Below, piece by piece: positions 36,238 to 44,306 of a stretch of DNA of 44,401 nt. This DNA is from a virus. The stretch spans positions 1 through 44,401 of IMG/VR virus record IMGVR_UViG_3300046516_000558. One strand, written 5' to 3'. The notes beneath the pieces were generated by a model that saw only the letters and a program-made list of their open reading frames with translations, did no database searches and was not told the origin of the DNA. Each line of letters begins with the position of its first letter. Positions within the stretch are counted from its first letter, which is position 1. Made by a program: the position numbers and the translations under genes.

Positions 36238-38949
36238 TCACAACGTAGTACAGTTAATTGTGATCACGCTATTCGGCGCAAAATTAACCGCTGCCGGGGT
36301 CGCCCCCACCGAATAATGGGCTATATCAATGAACCCATAATATATGTTGCCTGCGACGCCCAACATCACCGTGCGGGCATCAGGTCCATCACTCAAATCA
36401 TTGGCGTAACACGCCCAACCGTTGATCCCGTACGGCGGGCTCATGGTCACCCGAACTTGCGAAGTACATGCTCCAGTGCCGGTATTGACGGTGAAGCCAT
36501 TCCCGCCATGGGTGAGCAACCCTAGGGTAGCCCCGCAACCCCCAGAAACAGCGGTTGGCGGATCCGTTTCAATATTTCCAAACGCCTTATAATGTCCCGC
36601 GCCATCGGCGGTGTTTATCCACCCAGCAGTACCTCCCGGCACGGGGCCTTGGTTGAAATGAACGTCGCCCTGCTTGTGCCAACTCTCTGTCGGAATGCCA
36701 AACCCTTCATCAAATAGGCGCTCTGTGCCAATGCCACCGCCGCCAAGCGCGTGGTCATTCAGCAGAAACCCCTGCGGGAAATTAACCATCGCCAAGCCGG
36801 TTTGATATCCGGCGTACTTGTCGTACTCAGTGAGCCACATCGGATGGCCGCCAGCGACGCCGAAATAGAGATAAGCCCACGCCCCAAGGTCGCCGCGCCA
36901 TTGAAGATCCCACACGTTGCCGCCGCCACCGCAGCCAGCACTGTCATGCGACCACTTGAACACGTCACCCGGCTGGTTCAGGCACAGGTCAACCCCGTCA
37001 GAACCAGAGAAACTCCAGTCATTAAAAAACTTGCCATTAAACGACGTAGGCGCGCCAGTAGGAACGCCAGCAATCGGGTTCCAAAACACAACATTGCCTC
37101 CCGGCGAAGTCGCTACGCCGATCCCGTTGGCGCAATATCCTCCGCTGCTGGGGGCGTAACCGCCATAGAAACTGCTCGAATTAGAATTGACGCAGAAACC
37201 AATGATCCCATAAATTGAAGTGCTGTCCTCCTGACTATTGGCATTCTCCGCGAGATAGTTTGACCCGACCGACCCAAGCTCGGCAACGTCGGCAATAGTG
37301 CTGTACGCATACACATTCATGATCGACATGCTCGCGCCAGAATTATCGCCCAGCACAAGACGCCCAATCATATTCCTGTAAAATACGTTCTCCTGCGCCA
37401 GCGATCCATTGCAGCCGGCGATCGGCGTCCCCCACGCCGAACACTCCATCTCCAAGCCCCACGCAAACCCTGAAAAATAGTTTGTGTGCAAGCTGGTTTG
37501 AACGAACGTCTTTAGCGCGGCGGGGAGTATCCACATCTTGCCGCCGGTTTCCGATTTGGTCGCGGGCGTCTCGTTGTTGTAGTCCATATGCCATGGACCC
37601 GTAACGACGGTTTGAGCGCCAAGCGTACCACTCACGTTAATGATCGGAGTTCCGAACGGGAAAGCATCAGACCAGATGTAATCTCCCGGCCTCAACAGAC
37701 TTGGGCCACCCGTCACAGTGATCGTACCGCTGCCGTTTGTTGTGTTGACTGTGAAAGCCTTCTCTACTGGAAGCCTCAATACAAACGAAGCATTGCCCGT
37801 ATAAGTAGACACAACGGGAGTGCTAAGAGTTATTGTCTGCGCCCCCGAGTTGACAGCGGTAATGGTGGAACCGGCGGGGACGGCTGGCGTGCTATTAGCC
37901 GGGCCATACAAATAGACAATAACGCCATCCCCAACCTCGAAATCCCAAACACCAGGGTTCCAGAGAGGGTCACCTACGTGAATAGTGGGGTTAGAACCAG
38001 TCGTTACGGGAAAATCCCCATGCACTCCCTTGCTGTAGACGCCGCAGCTCGTCATTCCGCCGCCGCCCATGCCGCTGCCATCGGGCGACGTGCCGTAGTT
38101 GTCGAAGACGACGCCATGCACGCCGGCAGGGAACATCAACCGGGTCGAGGTGTCGCCGCCGCCGTTCGGCACCCCTTCGCATCGGAGGTTCATGAGGCGG
38201 TAGATGTGAAACGGCTGCGAGAAATAATAGTCGGTGTATCGCCGTCCTATTTTGGCCGGGAACCACACGTCGGATTGACTGCCCTGGGTGTTCGCCGGGT
38301 TAACCAAAGTCATCAACGTGGCGTTCAGCGTGGAGTTATCGAACACGCCATCGCCAACCATGCCGATTTGCCGAACGTCGATGCCATGGTCGAGTTGCAA
38401 AAGGTACCGGCCCGGCGTGCCCGGGTCTTGGCCGATTGGCAAAACGCAAGCGATGCCGTCAGCCGGGATCGGGCTTCCGCTATCGCCAATCTGGCAAAGA
38501 GAAGTCAGGCTCCACTGGTAGGTTGCCGCGCCGCCGTCGCCGGGAGCATAGAAGCCCTGCTGCTGAACCGTCCACGCCTCAGTTGGCGTCGTGACGTTGT
38601 TCACCAAGCCAGAATGCGAAGTGTAGATCGTGAGCTGACTGGAGCCGCCGCCGCCGCCGCCGCCGCCGCCACTTCCGCACGCCGCCCCGGCGCTGGTAAT
38701 GCCCGGGCCCCATTTCAGGCAATCGTTAGGCGCGATCGAGCCATTGGTGCCGGGGGCAAAAATGTGGGTCGAGGGATCGACCGAACCGAATGGCGTCCAG
38801 GCGTTGTCGTGGCCCTTGAGCTTGAAGACGTCAGGCGTTCCCTTGGAGATGCCGACATCGGCAGGCGACGGCGCGGTCTGGGCGTGAGCGCAGATCGCCG
38901 CCAGTCCGAGAGCAAGGCTTAACAGAACCCTTCGCAGCATCACTCTCAC
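36238..38949 (-). CDS. Tailspike / large tail fibre with signal peptide
   Basis: A 903-residue protein. It opens with an apparent Sec signal peptide (VMLRRVLLSLALGLAAICAH, AQ next), continues with a nine-Gly run near 93-101, and then a tailspike segment ('D-V-R-Q-I-G-M-V-G-D-G-V-F-D-N-S') typical of the start of a right-handed beta-helix (pectate-lyase-type) domain. It probably recognises or degrades host surface polysaccharide. The GTG at 38949 overlaps the previous stop (GTGA); ATG 38940 is an alternative. A signal peptide on a virion spike is surprising because assembly happens in the cytoplasm. Confidence 0.7.
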   Translation of the reverse strand: MRVMLRRVLLSLALGLAAICAHAQTAPSPADVGISKGTPDVFKLKGHDNAWTPFGSVDPSTHIFAPGTNGSIAPNDCLKWGPGITSAGAACGSGGGGGGGGGSSQLTIYTSHSGLVNNVTTPTEAWTVQQQGFYAPGDGGAATYQWSLTSLCQIGDSGSPIPADGIACVLPIGQDPGTPGRYLLQLDHGIDVRQIGMVGDGVFDNSTLNATLMTLVNPANTQGSQSDVWFPAKIGRRYTDYYFSQPFHIYRLMNLRCEGVPNGGGDTSTRLMFPAGVHGVVFDNYGTSPDGSGMGGGGMTSCGVYSKGVHGDFPVTTGSNPTIHVGDPLWNPGVWDFEVGDGVIVYLYGPANSTPAVPAGSTITAVNSGAQTITLSTPVVSTYTGNASFVLRLPVEKAFTVNTTNGSGTITVTGGPSLLRPGDYIWSDAFPFGTPIINVSGTLGAQTVVTGPWHMDYNNETPATKSETGGKMWILPAALKTFVQTSLHTNYFSGFAWGLEMECSAWGTPIAGCNGSLAQENVFYRNMIGRLVLGDNSGASMSIMNVYAYSTIADVAELGSVGSNYLAENANSQEDSTSIYGIIGFCVNSNSSSFYGGYAPSSGGYCANGIGVATSPGGNVVFWNPIAGVPTGAPTSFNGKFFNDWSFSGSDGVDLCLNQPGDVFKWSHDSAGCGGGGNVWDLQWRGDLGAWAYLYFGVAGGHPMWLTEYDKYAGYQTGLAMVNFPQGFLLNDHALGGGGIGTERLFDEGFGIPTESWHKQGDVHFNQGPVPGGTAGWINTADGAGHYKAFGNIETDPPTAVSGGCGATLGLLTHGGNGFTVNTGTGACTSQVRVTMSPPYGINGWACYANDLSDGPDARTVMLGVAGNIYYGFIDIAHYSVGATPAAVNFAPNSVITINCTTL

Positions 38950-39245
38950 CCGACGTAATAGTAGATTGCGACCACGTCGTCGCCCGGCGAAACCGAATAT
39001 TCCGTACTGAGCCAGGTGATCGCGTTGCCCGACACCGAGAAGTCCGGCGGCGACCCAACGTTATTGAAACCTCGCCCATTGACCATCAGCGTGATCGGAT
39101 TGGGCCACGGCGTCTGCGACAGCGGCGCGAGCAAATTGACGCTCGTCACCGAAAGGGGTTCAGAGAAGGGCAGCAAGAAATCTCCTCCCGCTCCAGAGCA
39201 CCCGGCGACCGGCGTCCATTGGTTGAAGATGACAAGCTCAGTCAT
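38946..39245 (-). CDS. Small beta-rich protein, unknown function
   Basis: A 99-residue protein beginning MTELVIFNQWTPVAGCSGAG; alternating strands and few charges, like a small virion or adaptor domain. Both ends overlap neighbours (ATGA and GTGA). It lies between a secreted small protein and the spike, so it may be a fibre accessory. Function unknown. Confidence 0.6.
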   Translation of the reverse strand: MTELVIFNQWTPVAGCSGAGGDFLLPFSEPLSVTSVNLLAPLSQTPWPNPITLMVNGRGFNNVGSPPDFSVSGNAITWLSTEYSVSPGDDVVAIYYYVG

Positions 39246-39586
39246 TTCTTCTTCGTCGCGCCTACATCAAAGCCAACCGGCGTCGTAGCGTTGATCGCTG
39301 CTGTCGCGGCTACCGTGTTCTGGAAGCTAGTGACGTTGTTGGCGGTGCCTTGCAGCATCGCCTTGGCCCACGCGGCTTCGGCCTCAACGAGAACCGTCGT
39401 GCATGTCGTCGCAGGAGGGACGGGCGTGCATTTGTAGGCCGTCTGCAGCCACGCCTCGAATTTCTGCTGGTCAGTGTCCGAGAGCGTCCACGTTTCGGAC
39501 GTCGTCCCGACGCTGACGGTGATCGTCGTCCCAGCAAGCGCCGGAAGCGGAACCAGAAAGAGAGCGGCGACAAGCAGATTTTTCAT
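39242..39586 (-). CDS. Small secreted protein in fibre region
   Basis: A 114-residue protein with a clean signal peptide: MKNLLVAALFLVPLPALAG, cleaving after ALA. The mature part (TITVSVGTTSETWTLSDTDQ...) is small, with two Cys and a KKK end. The ATG is 2 nt after the previous stop. A longer in-frame reading from 39997 is a shadow over the fibre gene. Export is predicted from the sequence; role unknown. Confidence 0.65.
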   Translation of the reverse strand: MKNLLVAALFLVPLPALAGTTITVSVGTTSETWTLSDTDQQKFEAWLQTAYKCTPVPPATTCTTVLVEAEAAWAKAMLQGTANNVTSFQNTVAATAAINATTPVGFDVGATKKK

Positions 39587-39588
39587 CT

Positions 39589-41127
39589 TCAATACCCCAT
39601 GCATTTCCACGAGATTACATTGCTCGCAGCGGTTGAAGTGCCTGCAACGGTGAACGTCGCCCCCGTCGTCGTAGATGCCGTTTGCTGGATAAGCGCCGCC
39701 GGAAGAGTTCGATCCGTAGCGTCGCAAGCGTAGCCGGTCGCCGTCGCGGGCATTCCGGTGAGAGCTATGGTGTTGCCGGCGGCGCAGACCGCCGAGGTTT
39801 GGAAAGTGCCCGCGAGCGCGCCGCCTACTGTCGTGCCAGCAGCGCAAGTACCGCCAGACCCAGTAACGGTCGGCTTGGTTCCAACCGAAGTGAGGGAAGG
39901 TACCTGAAAATTGGAGCCGCTGATTTGCACCGGGCGCAACGTGCCAGTCCCATTTTTGACTGACCCGATAGTCAGAACATTGGCCGTCGTTCGCCAATCA
40001 AGCGCACCCCATTCGCCGTTGGAAATATCGGTAAAAGTGTTGTAGACGCGAAAAGCAGACGCTGTAGTGGGAGCACCATAACTAGCAACTGAAACGGTCC
40101 ACGGCGATGCTGCGGGCATAATGTCCCACGAGCCATCCCCTAGAAATCCTCCGGTAACTTGCTGGCCGCCTGTAATAAAAGTATTGCCGTTAAATGAACT
40201 TGCGTAAAGATTATTAGCGACTGACGCATTATTTGCACTTTGTACGAGCGACCCGTCACTCATCAACAAATAGCCGGCAGATATTCCGCTCGTCGGCGTG
40301 GACCCGGCAGTAATAGTCCCTCCGCCACTCCCCGCCCCGCCATCCACCAGGCCGCCCGCAGCCCACTTCACATAGTTGCCCGCCGTCGGCACCGCGCTGA
40401 CCAGCGCCACACCGCCGGCCGCGTTGGCGTTCAAAGCGACGGCAGCTTGCACCCCCGCCCCGAACGCCTGATATGCCGGGTTGGTGTTCACGCCGCCGGA
40501 TTTCAGGTACGAGCCCGTCGCAACATCGGCCAGGCCAGTCGGAGCTACGCCGCTGCCACTGCCTATCTCGATGGAACCCGCGACAAGAGAGGCTGTCGTC
40601 GCTGTGCCGATACCGCCATTGGTGTTGGGCGCGACGCCCAAGACAGCGTTAACGCCCGCGCCGGTCGTGATGGTGCTTGGGGCAACGCCCGCGCCGCCGC
40701 CAACCATGAGCGCATTGGCCGCCAGGAGCGCGCTCGAGGACATCTGAGTGGTGGAGTTGAAATAAGCGACGCCGCCGCTGTTCACCGTTCCAGACACGGT
40801 CTGCGGCAGGACAATCGACGTGCTCGAGGCCGAGCAGCCGAGCACACCCGCGTTGTTGTAGAGGAACTGCCCACTGGGACAGGTTCCGGTGACCGGCGTC
40901 GTTCCGCCAACGAGTGAGCCGCCCCCGCCGCCGCCCGACAGGCAAAGCTTGCCGGTGGTGTCGATCGTCGGAAAGGCCACGCCACCAACGGCGTCGGGCC
41001 CAAATGGCGCAAGCGAGCCGCACGCCGTGACAACGCGCGCCTGCTGCGCCTGCGCCGGCAGCTCATCGAAGGCCGGCAGCGCAGAAAGGGCGAGGCCGAA
41101 GAAGGCCGCGAGAAGACGACGTCTCAT
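39589..41127 (-). CDS. Tail-fibre-like Gly/Ala/Ser/Thr-rich protein with signal peptide
   Basis: A 512-residue protein. After a signal peptide (MRRRLLAAFFGLALSALPAF...AQAQ) comes a short Cys-containing motif ('V-V-T-A-C-G' and 'T-T-G-K-L-C-L'), a run of Gly, then long low-complexity Gly/Ala/Thr/Val text (GGGAGVAPSTITTGAGVNAV) typical of trimeric fibre shafts, and a C-terminal part containing two Cys pairs. I start at ATG 41127 because GAGGG stands about 6 nt upstream; ATG 41139, overlapping the previous stop, would add 4 residues. Fibre identity is by composition and position. Confidence 0.6.
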   Translation of the reverse strand: MRRRLLAAFFGLALSALPAFDELPAQAQQARVVTACGSLAPFGPDAVGGVAFPTIDTTGKLCLSGGGGGGSLVGGTTPVTGTCPSGQFLYNNAGVLGCSASSTSIVLPQTVSGTVNSGGVAYFNSTTQMSSSALLAANALMVGGGAGVAPSTITTGAGVNAVLGVAPNTNGGIGTATTASLVAGSIEIGSGSGVAPTGLADVATGSYLKSGGVNTNPAYQAFGAGVQAAVALNANAAGGVALVSAVPTAGNYVKWAAGGLVDGGAGSGGGTITAGSTPTSGISAGYLLMSDGSLVQSANNASVANNLYASSFNGNTFITGGQQVTGGFLGDGSWDIMPAASPWTVSVASYGAPTTASAFRVYNTFTDISNGEWGALDWRTTANVLTIGSVKNGTGTLRPVQISGSNFQVPSLTSVGTKPTVTGSGGTCAAGTTVGGALAGTFQTSAVCAAGNTIALTGMPATATGYACDATDRTLPAALIQQTASTTTGATFTVAGTSTAASNVISWKCMGY

Positions 41128-41135
41128 TTCAACCC

Positions 41136-41282
41136 TCATGAACAAGTCTGCCCATTGGCGTTCTGCGTTTCATTCGCCGTCGATCCGGCCGGGTAGGACG
41201 CCGTGCCGCACGTCGCGACGACCGTGTTGCTCCAGGCCGGCCAAGCGAGAACTGCCAAAACTGCCAAAACAAGCCATCTCAT
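41136..41282 (-). CDS. 48-residue secreted peptide
   Basis: ATG overlaps the adaptor stop (ATGA) and reads MRWLVLAVLAVLAWPAWSNT, an apparent signal peptide, then a short mature part with two Cys (TCGTASYPAGSTANETQNAN). The mature part shares the 'V-V-x-x-C-G...T-x2-(D/N)-x2-G-x-x-C' pattern with the N-terminus of the fibre protein at 39589. It is coupled at both ends. Function unknown. Confidence 0.55.
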   Translation of the reverse strand: MRWLVLAVLAVLAWPAWSNTVVATCGTASYPAGSTANETQNANGQTCS

Positions 41283-41905
41283 CCGAATGACCTCACTCTT
41301 GAGCGCACCACCCGCGAACCGCTGGCGCGCGACGTCAGATGCAGCGCGTTCAGCTTGTTGATTGTGTCCTCGGTCAGCTGCTTCGCGCCCATCGCCTTGT
41401 CCTCTTCGCCAACCGCGTGCAGGAAGGCGTGCATCATCGCCGCCGAGAGATAGAGGGACGGGTATTTCGTATAGACCCAGCTGTCTTGAATGTCGGAGAA
41501 GACCGGGACTTCGCCGTAATAGGTGATCAGCGTATTCTGCCCGTTAATTGAGTCGGGCGCGCCGCCGATGAACAGTTCTCGCCCCTGGATGGTGTAAAAT
41601 CCGTACATCCAATTGTCGGTGGTGGTGTAGAACTCGTCCCGGCTCTTGTAGCGGATCGGCAGAAATCCACTCGGAACGTTCGGGTTGGCGATCCGAACCA
41701 GTTCCATCGCCAGCCAATCATCCGGCAGCACAATGCATCGTCCGTTGATCAGAGCCTGACTGAACTTGATCATCCGGTCGACGCGCAACTCCGCATTCAG
41801 CTTCTGCTCCGCCTGGCGGACGAAGCCGACGACGATCGCATCCGCCCAATCTTGCCGATTGGAGTACTCCGCGATTTGCGCTTTAAAGTCAGCGAAGTCG
41901 GTCAC
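41279..41905 (-). CDS. Head-tail adaptor protein (SU10-type)
   Basis: A 208-residue protein. The beginning (DFADFKAQIAEYSNRQDWAD...FVRQAEQKLNAELRVDRMIK) matches the helical start of podovirus adaptor proteins ('I-x-x-x-x-N-R-x-D-x-A-D-x-I-x-x-F-x-x-x-A-E-x-x-x-N-x-E-L-R'). The middle has 'L-P-D-D-W-L-A-M-E', another family hallmark. It forms the ring between portal and tail. GTG start overlaps the previous stop. Confidence 0.78.
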   Translation of the reverse strand: MTDFADFKAQIAEYSNRQDWADAIVVGFVRQAEQKLNAELRVDRMIKFSQALINGRCIVLPDDWLAMELVRIANPNVPSGFLPIRYKSRDEFYTTTDNWMYGFYTIQGRELFIGGAPDSINGQNTLITYYGEVPVFSDIQDSWVYTKYPSLYLSAAMMHAFLHAVGEEDKAMGAKQLTEDTINKLNALHLTSRASGSRVVRSRVRSFG

Positions 41906-42129
41906 CCTATTCTTCCGCCCTGTCCGCTCTTATGGACTCCCTTATTCCGGCCCTTGCTCATCGACAGCCCTCGACCACGCGGCTCCTGGGTGTCTTTCGT
42001 CGGCGGCGGACTCATCGCGCTGCGCGCGGGCGGGGCCCAGACGTCGTTCGCCACTCGACCCTTGAGCTTCGCCGGCCGCTTGGCGGGGTTGCCGTCCGGC
42101 TTGAACGTGTTTCCGCGCGTGAACTTCAT
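41902..42129 (-). CDS. 75-residue basic protein, unknown function
   Basis: Begins MKFTRGNTFKPDGNPAKRPA; Lys/Arg/Gly/Pro-rich and probably disordered, with an internal Met (MSKGRNKGVHKSGQGGRIG) that could be a separate start. ATG overlaps the previous stop (TGATG); a longer frame from 42357 is a shadow. A minor head protein is possible. Confidence 0.6.
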   Translation of the reverse strand: MKFTRGNTFKPDGNPAKRPAKLKGRVANDVWAPPARSAMSPPPTKDTQEPRGRGLSMSKGRNKGVHKSGQGGRIG

Positions 42130-42311
42130 CAGAGCCTCCCCATGAGCGCCAAAATCAGGATGACAATCAGAATGATGCCGATGATCCCGACGCCGCCGTG
42201 GCCGAGGCCGTAGCCATAGGGCCACGATGCGCCGGGATAGATCGACGGCCCGACGCCGCCGAGCAGGATCAGGATCAGAATGATGACGAGGACGAGCCCG
42301 AGCATGCTCAT
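42129..42311 (-). CDS. DUF3309-like membrane protein
   Basis: A 60-residue protein: two hydrophobic stretches (LGLVLVIILILILLGGV and IIGIILIVILILALMG) around a Gly/Trp/Tyr-rich middle (WPYGYGLGHGG). This matches the small DUF3309 family of alphaproteobacterial membrane proteins. A copy in a phage late operon may serve as a holin-like or envelope protein; function unknown. ATGA overlap with the gene before. Confidence 0.72.
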   Translation of the reverse strand: MSMLGLVLVIILILILLGGVGPSIYPGASWPYGYGLGHGGVGIIGIILIVILILALMGRL

Positions 42312-42598
42312 GAGTTTCCCTTCCCGCGACCAAGCCAGAACGCCACGATCGCGCCAAACGCCGCCGTCATTCCGCCAACCACCGCGGCATTCGTCTCGCC
42401 CGCAGGGATCGCGAACAGCATGCTGAACATCACGACTCCGATGAACGAGATCACGACCAGGATGGAAAGTGTAAGCACGCCGTTCGTCGGGTCGAAGCGG
42501 CCCGAAACGACCAAGAGGATGGCAGTGAAGAAAACGCCGAGCGCCACCCCGACTGCGGCCGGATAGTCAGTCAGAGCCGGGGCGTCGCCAACGGTCAT
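42308..42598 (-). CDS. Three-helix membrane protein, holin candidate
   Basis: A 96-residue protein with three predicted membrane segments (about 13-33, 41-64 and 70-90) and a charged C-terminus (GRGKGNS). Class I holins have three such helices and a similar size. It is coupled to the proline-rich microprotein before it and to the DUF3309-like gene after it. The endolysin is some distance upstream (4322), so the pairing is inferred. Confidence 0.6.
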   Translation of the reverse strand: MTVGDAPALTDYPAAVGVALGVFFTAILLVVSGRFDPTNGVLTLSILVVISFIGVVMFSMLFAIPAGETNAAVVGGMTAAFGAIVAFWLGRGKGNS

Positions 42599-42669
42599 CT
42601 CCGCGGCGGCTTCGGGTTCGGCGGCGGCGGCGGTTGCGGGTTCGGCGGTTCTTGCGGTTGTCCAGGCAT
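42595..42669 (-). CDS. 24-residue proline-rich microprotein
   Basis: ATG 42669 with AGAGGAAAA about 6 nt upstream (in the 3' end of the previous gene) reads MPGQPQEPPNPQ, five consecutive Pro, and an Asn/Lys/Arg end. The stop overlaps the ATG of the membrane protein (ATGA). A polyproline tract may slow translation and tune expression of the next gene. Expression is inferred from coupling and Shine-Dalgarno. Confidence 0.45.
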   Translation of the reverse strand: MPGQPQEPPNPQPPPPPNPKPPRR

Positions 42670-42671
42670 GA

Positions 42672-42842
42672 TCATTTTCCTCTTCGCTTGCCGTGGTAGT
42701 TCTTCTGCCCCGGCGCGGCCTGCGCCTTGCGCGCGAGTTCGCCTATGACCCCGCCTGGCACGCCCTGCGCTTTCAGCTGCGCCGCGCGGCCGCCGTGACC
42801 GAGCTTGTTCGAACGCCCATGAAACGTGCCGGTCTTCTTCAT
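42672..42842 (-). CDS. 56-residue basic phage protein
   Basis: MKKTGTFHGRSNKLGHGGRA and on, Lys/Gly/Arg/His-rich. I start at ATG 42842, which overlaps the previous stop (TGATG); an in-frame reading from 42869 lies in the previous gene. Very similar small proteins recur beside capsid genes of podophages as far as I recall. Perhaps a minor head protein; function unknown. Confidence 0.65.
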   Translation of the reverse strand: MKKTGTFHGRSNKLGHGGRAAQLKAQGVPGGVIGELARKAQAAPGQKNYHGKRRGK

Positions 42843-43147
42843 CACAAACGGCCCTGCCAAATCCGCCACGGATCGGCTTCGCTCGAGTTCAGCCAGACTT
42901 TGAAAAGATCAGGATCGTCCGCAATCCCGATCCGCTGGAGTTCTTCGTAGATGATCGTCGGAATACGATGGGTCAGCTTGTTGTCGCCGTCGTTGCGCAT
43001 CAGCTCGCGATCGCGCGCGATCGAGTCGAGGATCGGCTCGACGTCCTGGCTGTGCTTCACGTGAAACACGCTCGACGCATCGTCGAGAATAAGCGTTCTT
43101 TCGATGCCATCCCTGGCGTCGTACCGCCGCCTCGCCTCACCCATCAT
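42842..43147 (-). CDS. Conserved head-region protein, unknown function
   Basis: About 101 residues. The segment VFHVKHSQDVEPILDSIARD and the end WLNSSEADPWRIWQGRL are typical of a small protein found just downstream of podovirus capsid genes. Start uncertain: ATG 43147, the ATG next to it, or TTG 43156. It follows the capsid hairpin, so it may be expressed at lower level than capsid. Function unknown; possibly a capsid stabiliser or connector. Confidence 0.65.
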   Translation of the reverse strand: MMGEARRRYDARDGIERTLILDDASSVFHVKHSQDVEPILDSIARDRELMRNDGDNKLTHRIPTIIYEELQRIGIADDPDLFKVWLNSSEADPWRIWQGRL

Positions 43148-43247
43148 CCCACCCAATTTGCGGAACTCTAAGTATTCCTGATAGTTTCTCCGCCGCCCGT
43201 CGGGACCAACCGTTGAAAGTAACTCTTCACGGACGACGGAGAACCCA

Positions 43248-43280
43248 AGAGGCGGCCGCCTTGCAGGGCGAGCCGCCTCT
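43248..43280 (-). terminator. Hairpin directly after the capsid gene
   Basis: On the minus strand AGAGGCGGC pairs perfectly with GCCGCCTCT over a 15-nt loop, 3 nt after the capsid stop. It is followed by TTGGGTTCTCC, only partly T-rich. Partial termination or mRNA stabilisation would raise capsid relative to downstream genes. Confidence 0.55.
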
Positions 43281-43283
43281 CAC

Positions 43284-44306
43284 TTATTTCTGGATGCCGT
43301 TGAAAAGAATGTGCGCGAGCGCGTTGCGGACTTCGACGCCCCACTCGACCACAATCATCCGCGTCTCGGCGTCGCCCGTCCGCGCCATCAGATACTGACG
43401 GAAGCTCCGGAAAAACGCCACCGCCAGATAATCCGGATCAATCAGCAGCCCAACGTCAGGCGGAACCCAGCGCGATGGGATCACCTTGATCCTGCCGAAG
43501 TCGGTCGCGATCACGTCGACAGTCGAGACGACTTCCGTCTTCCCAACAAGGACTTGAGTGGTCGATCTTCCGACAAAGGTTGACACCGTGCGCTTCGGGC
43601 CCGGGGCGACAACCCACAGCGTCGGGCTCGCGCCGTTGCTGTACGCCTTCTGCATCGCGTCGCCCAACATCGCCTCGGTGATCGACACCGCAGCCGGCGC
43701 GGGGAAGAGATCGGTCGACAGCGTCGGCAGACCAGTGACCGCCGTTCCAGGCGCAACCGCTCCGCCAACGCCACCGCCCAGGCGCGGCGGGAGGACCGTG
43801 CGGCCGAGCCAGTGAGAGATGCCCTCAGTCACGCGAGCCGCGGGCCCGCTGTCGTTGCCGTCGATGCGCGGCTGACGGCTGCACATCGCGGTTTCCATGT
43901 CGGATTTCAAAACCTTCGACGCCATCGCCATCTGATGGCTCATCTCGGAGCCTTTTCCCGCAGCGTCCGACTCCTCTTGCGATCCCGAGATCGTCGCGTC
44001 GCGCTCGCTGATCTGAGTCACATTGTTCTGGCGGATCGTCGGCTGGGCGGAATGCGGAGCGAGCGCAAAGCCTTCGAACTGCGCATTCGTCAGCGGGTCC
44101 ATCGCGCCCGAACCCGGGACCACGCTGGGCGACACAGTCGGCAGAAACTCAGTCTGCCAGTCGAACAACCTGTTCTTCACGTTGCGCCGGCGAATGGCGC
44201 TCATCACCGGCGTGTCAAACGGATCAATATTGTAGATCACATTTGACAAGTCTTCTCTGTTCCCCACCGCGTTATACGTGGTGAAGGCGTTAGTAACCTT
44301 GGGCAT
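43284..44306 (-). CDS. Major capsid protein (SU10/DUF5309 type)
   Basis: A 340-residue protein. The N-terminus (NAVGNREDLSNVIYNIDPFD...TPVMSAIRRRNVKNRLFDWQ) is the signature of the DUF5309/SU10 major capsid family with HK97-like fold. It has palindromic GGGAG ribosome binding 7 nt before the ATG. The first 74 codons also occur at 1-223 with ten synonymous changes and one Ser/Thr exchange. It follows scaffold and is followed by a hairpin, in keeping with strong expression. Confidence 0.9.
   Translation of the reverse strand: MPKVTNAFTTYNAVGNREDLSNVIYNIDPFDTPVMSAIRRRNVKNRLFDWQTEFLPTVSPSVVPGSGAMDPLTNAQFEGFALAPHSAQPTIRQNNVTQISERDATISGSQEESDAAGKGSEMSHQMAMASKVLKSDMETAMCSRQPRIDGNDSGPAARVTEGISHWLGRTVLPPRLGGGVGGAVAPGTAVTGLPTLSTDLFPAPAAVSITEAMLGDAMQKAYSNGASPTLWVVAPGPKRTVSTFVGRSTTQVLVGKTEVVSTVDVIATDFGRIKVIPSRWVPPDVGLLIDPDYLAVAFFRSFRQYLMARTGDAETRMIVVEWGVEVRNALAHILFNGIQK

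Noticed and set aside
38641-38672. GCC triplet run
   Set aside because: Codes for the poly-Gly linker of the spike on the minus strand; not a separate repeat element.
37588-38922. 444-codon plus-strand frame opposite the tailspike
   Set aside because: Shadow of a well-supported signal-peptide/tailspike frame; no ribosome-binding site.
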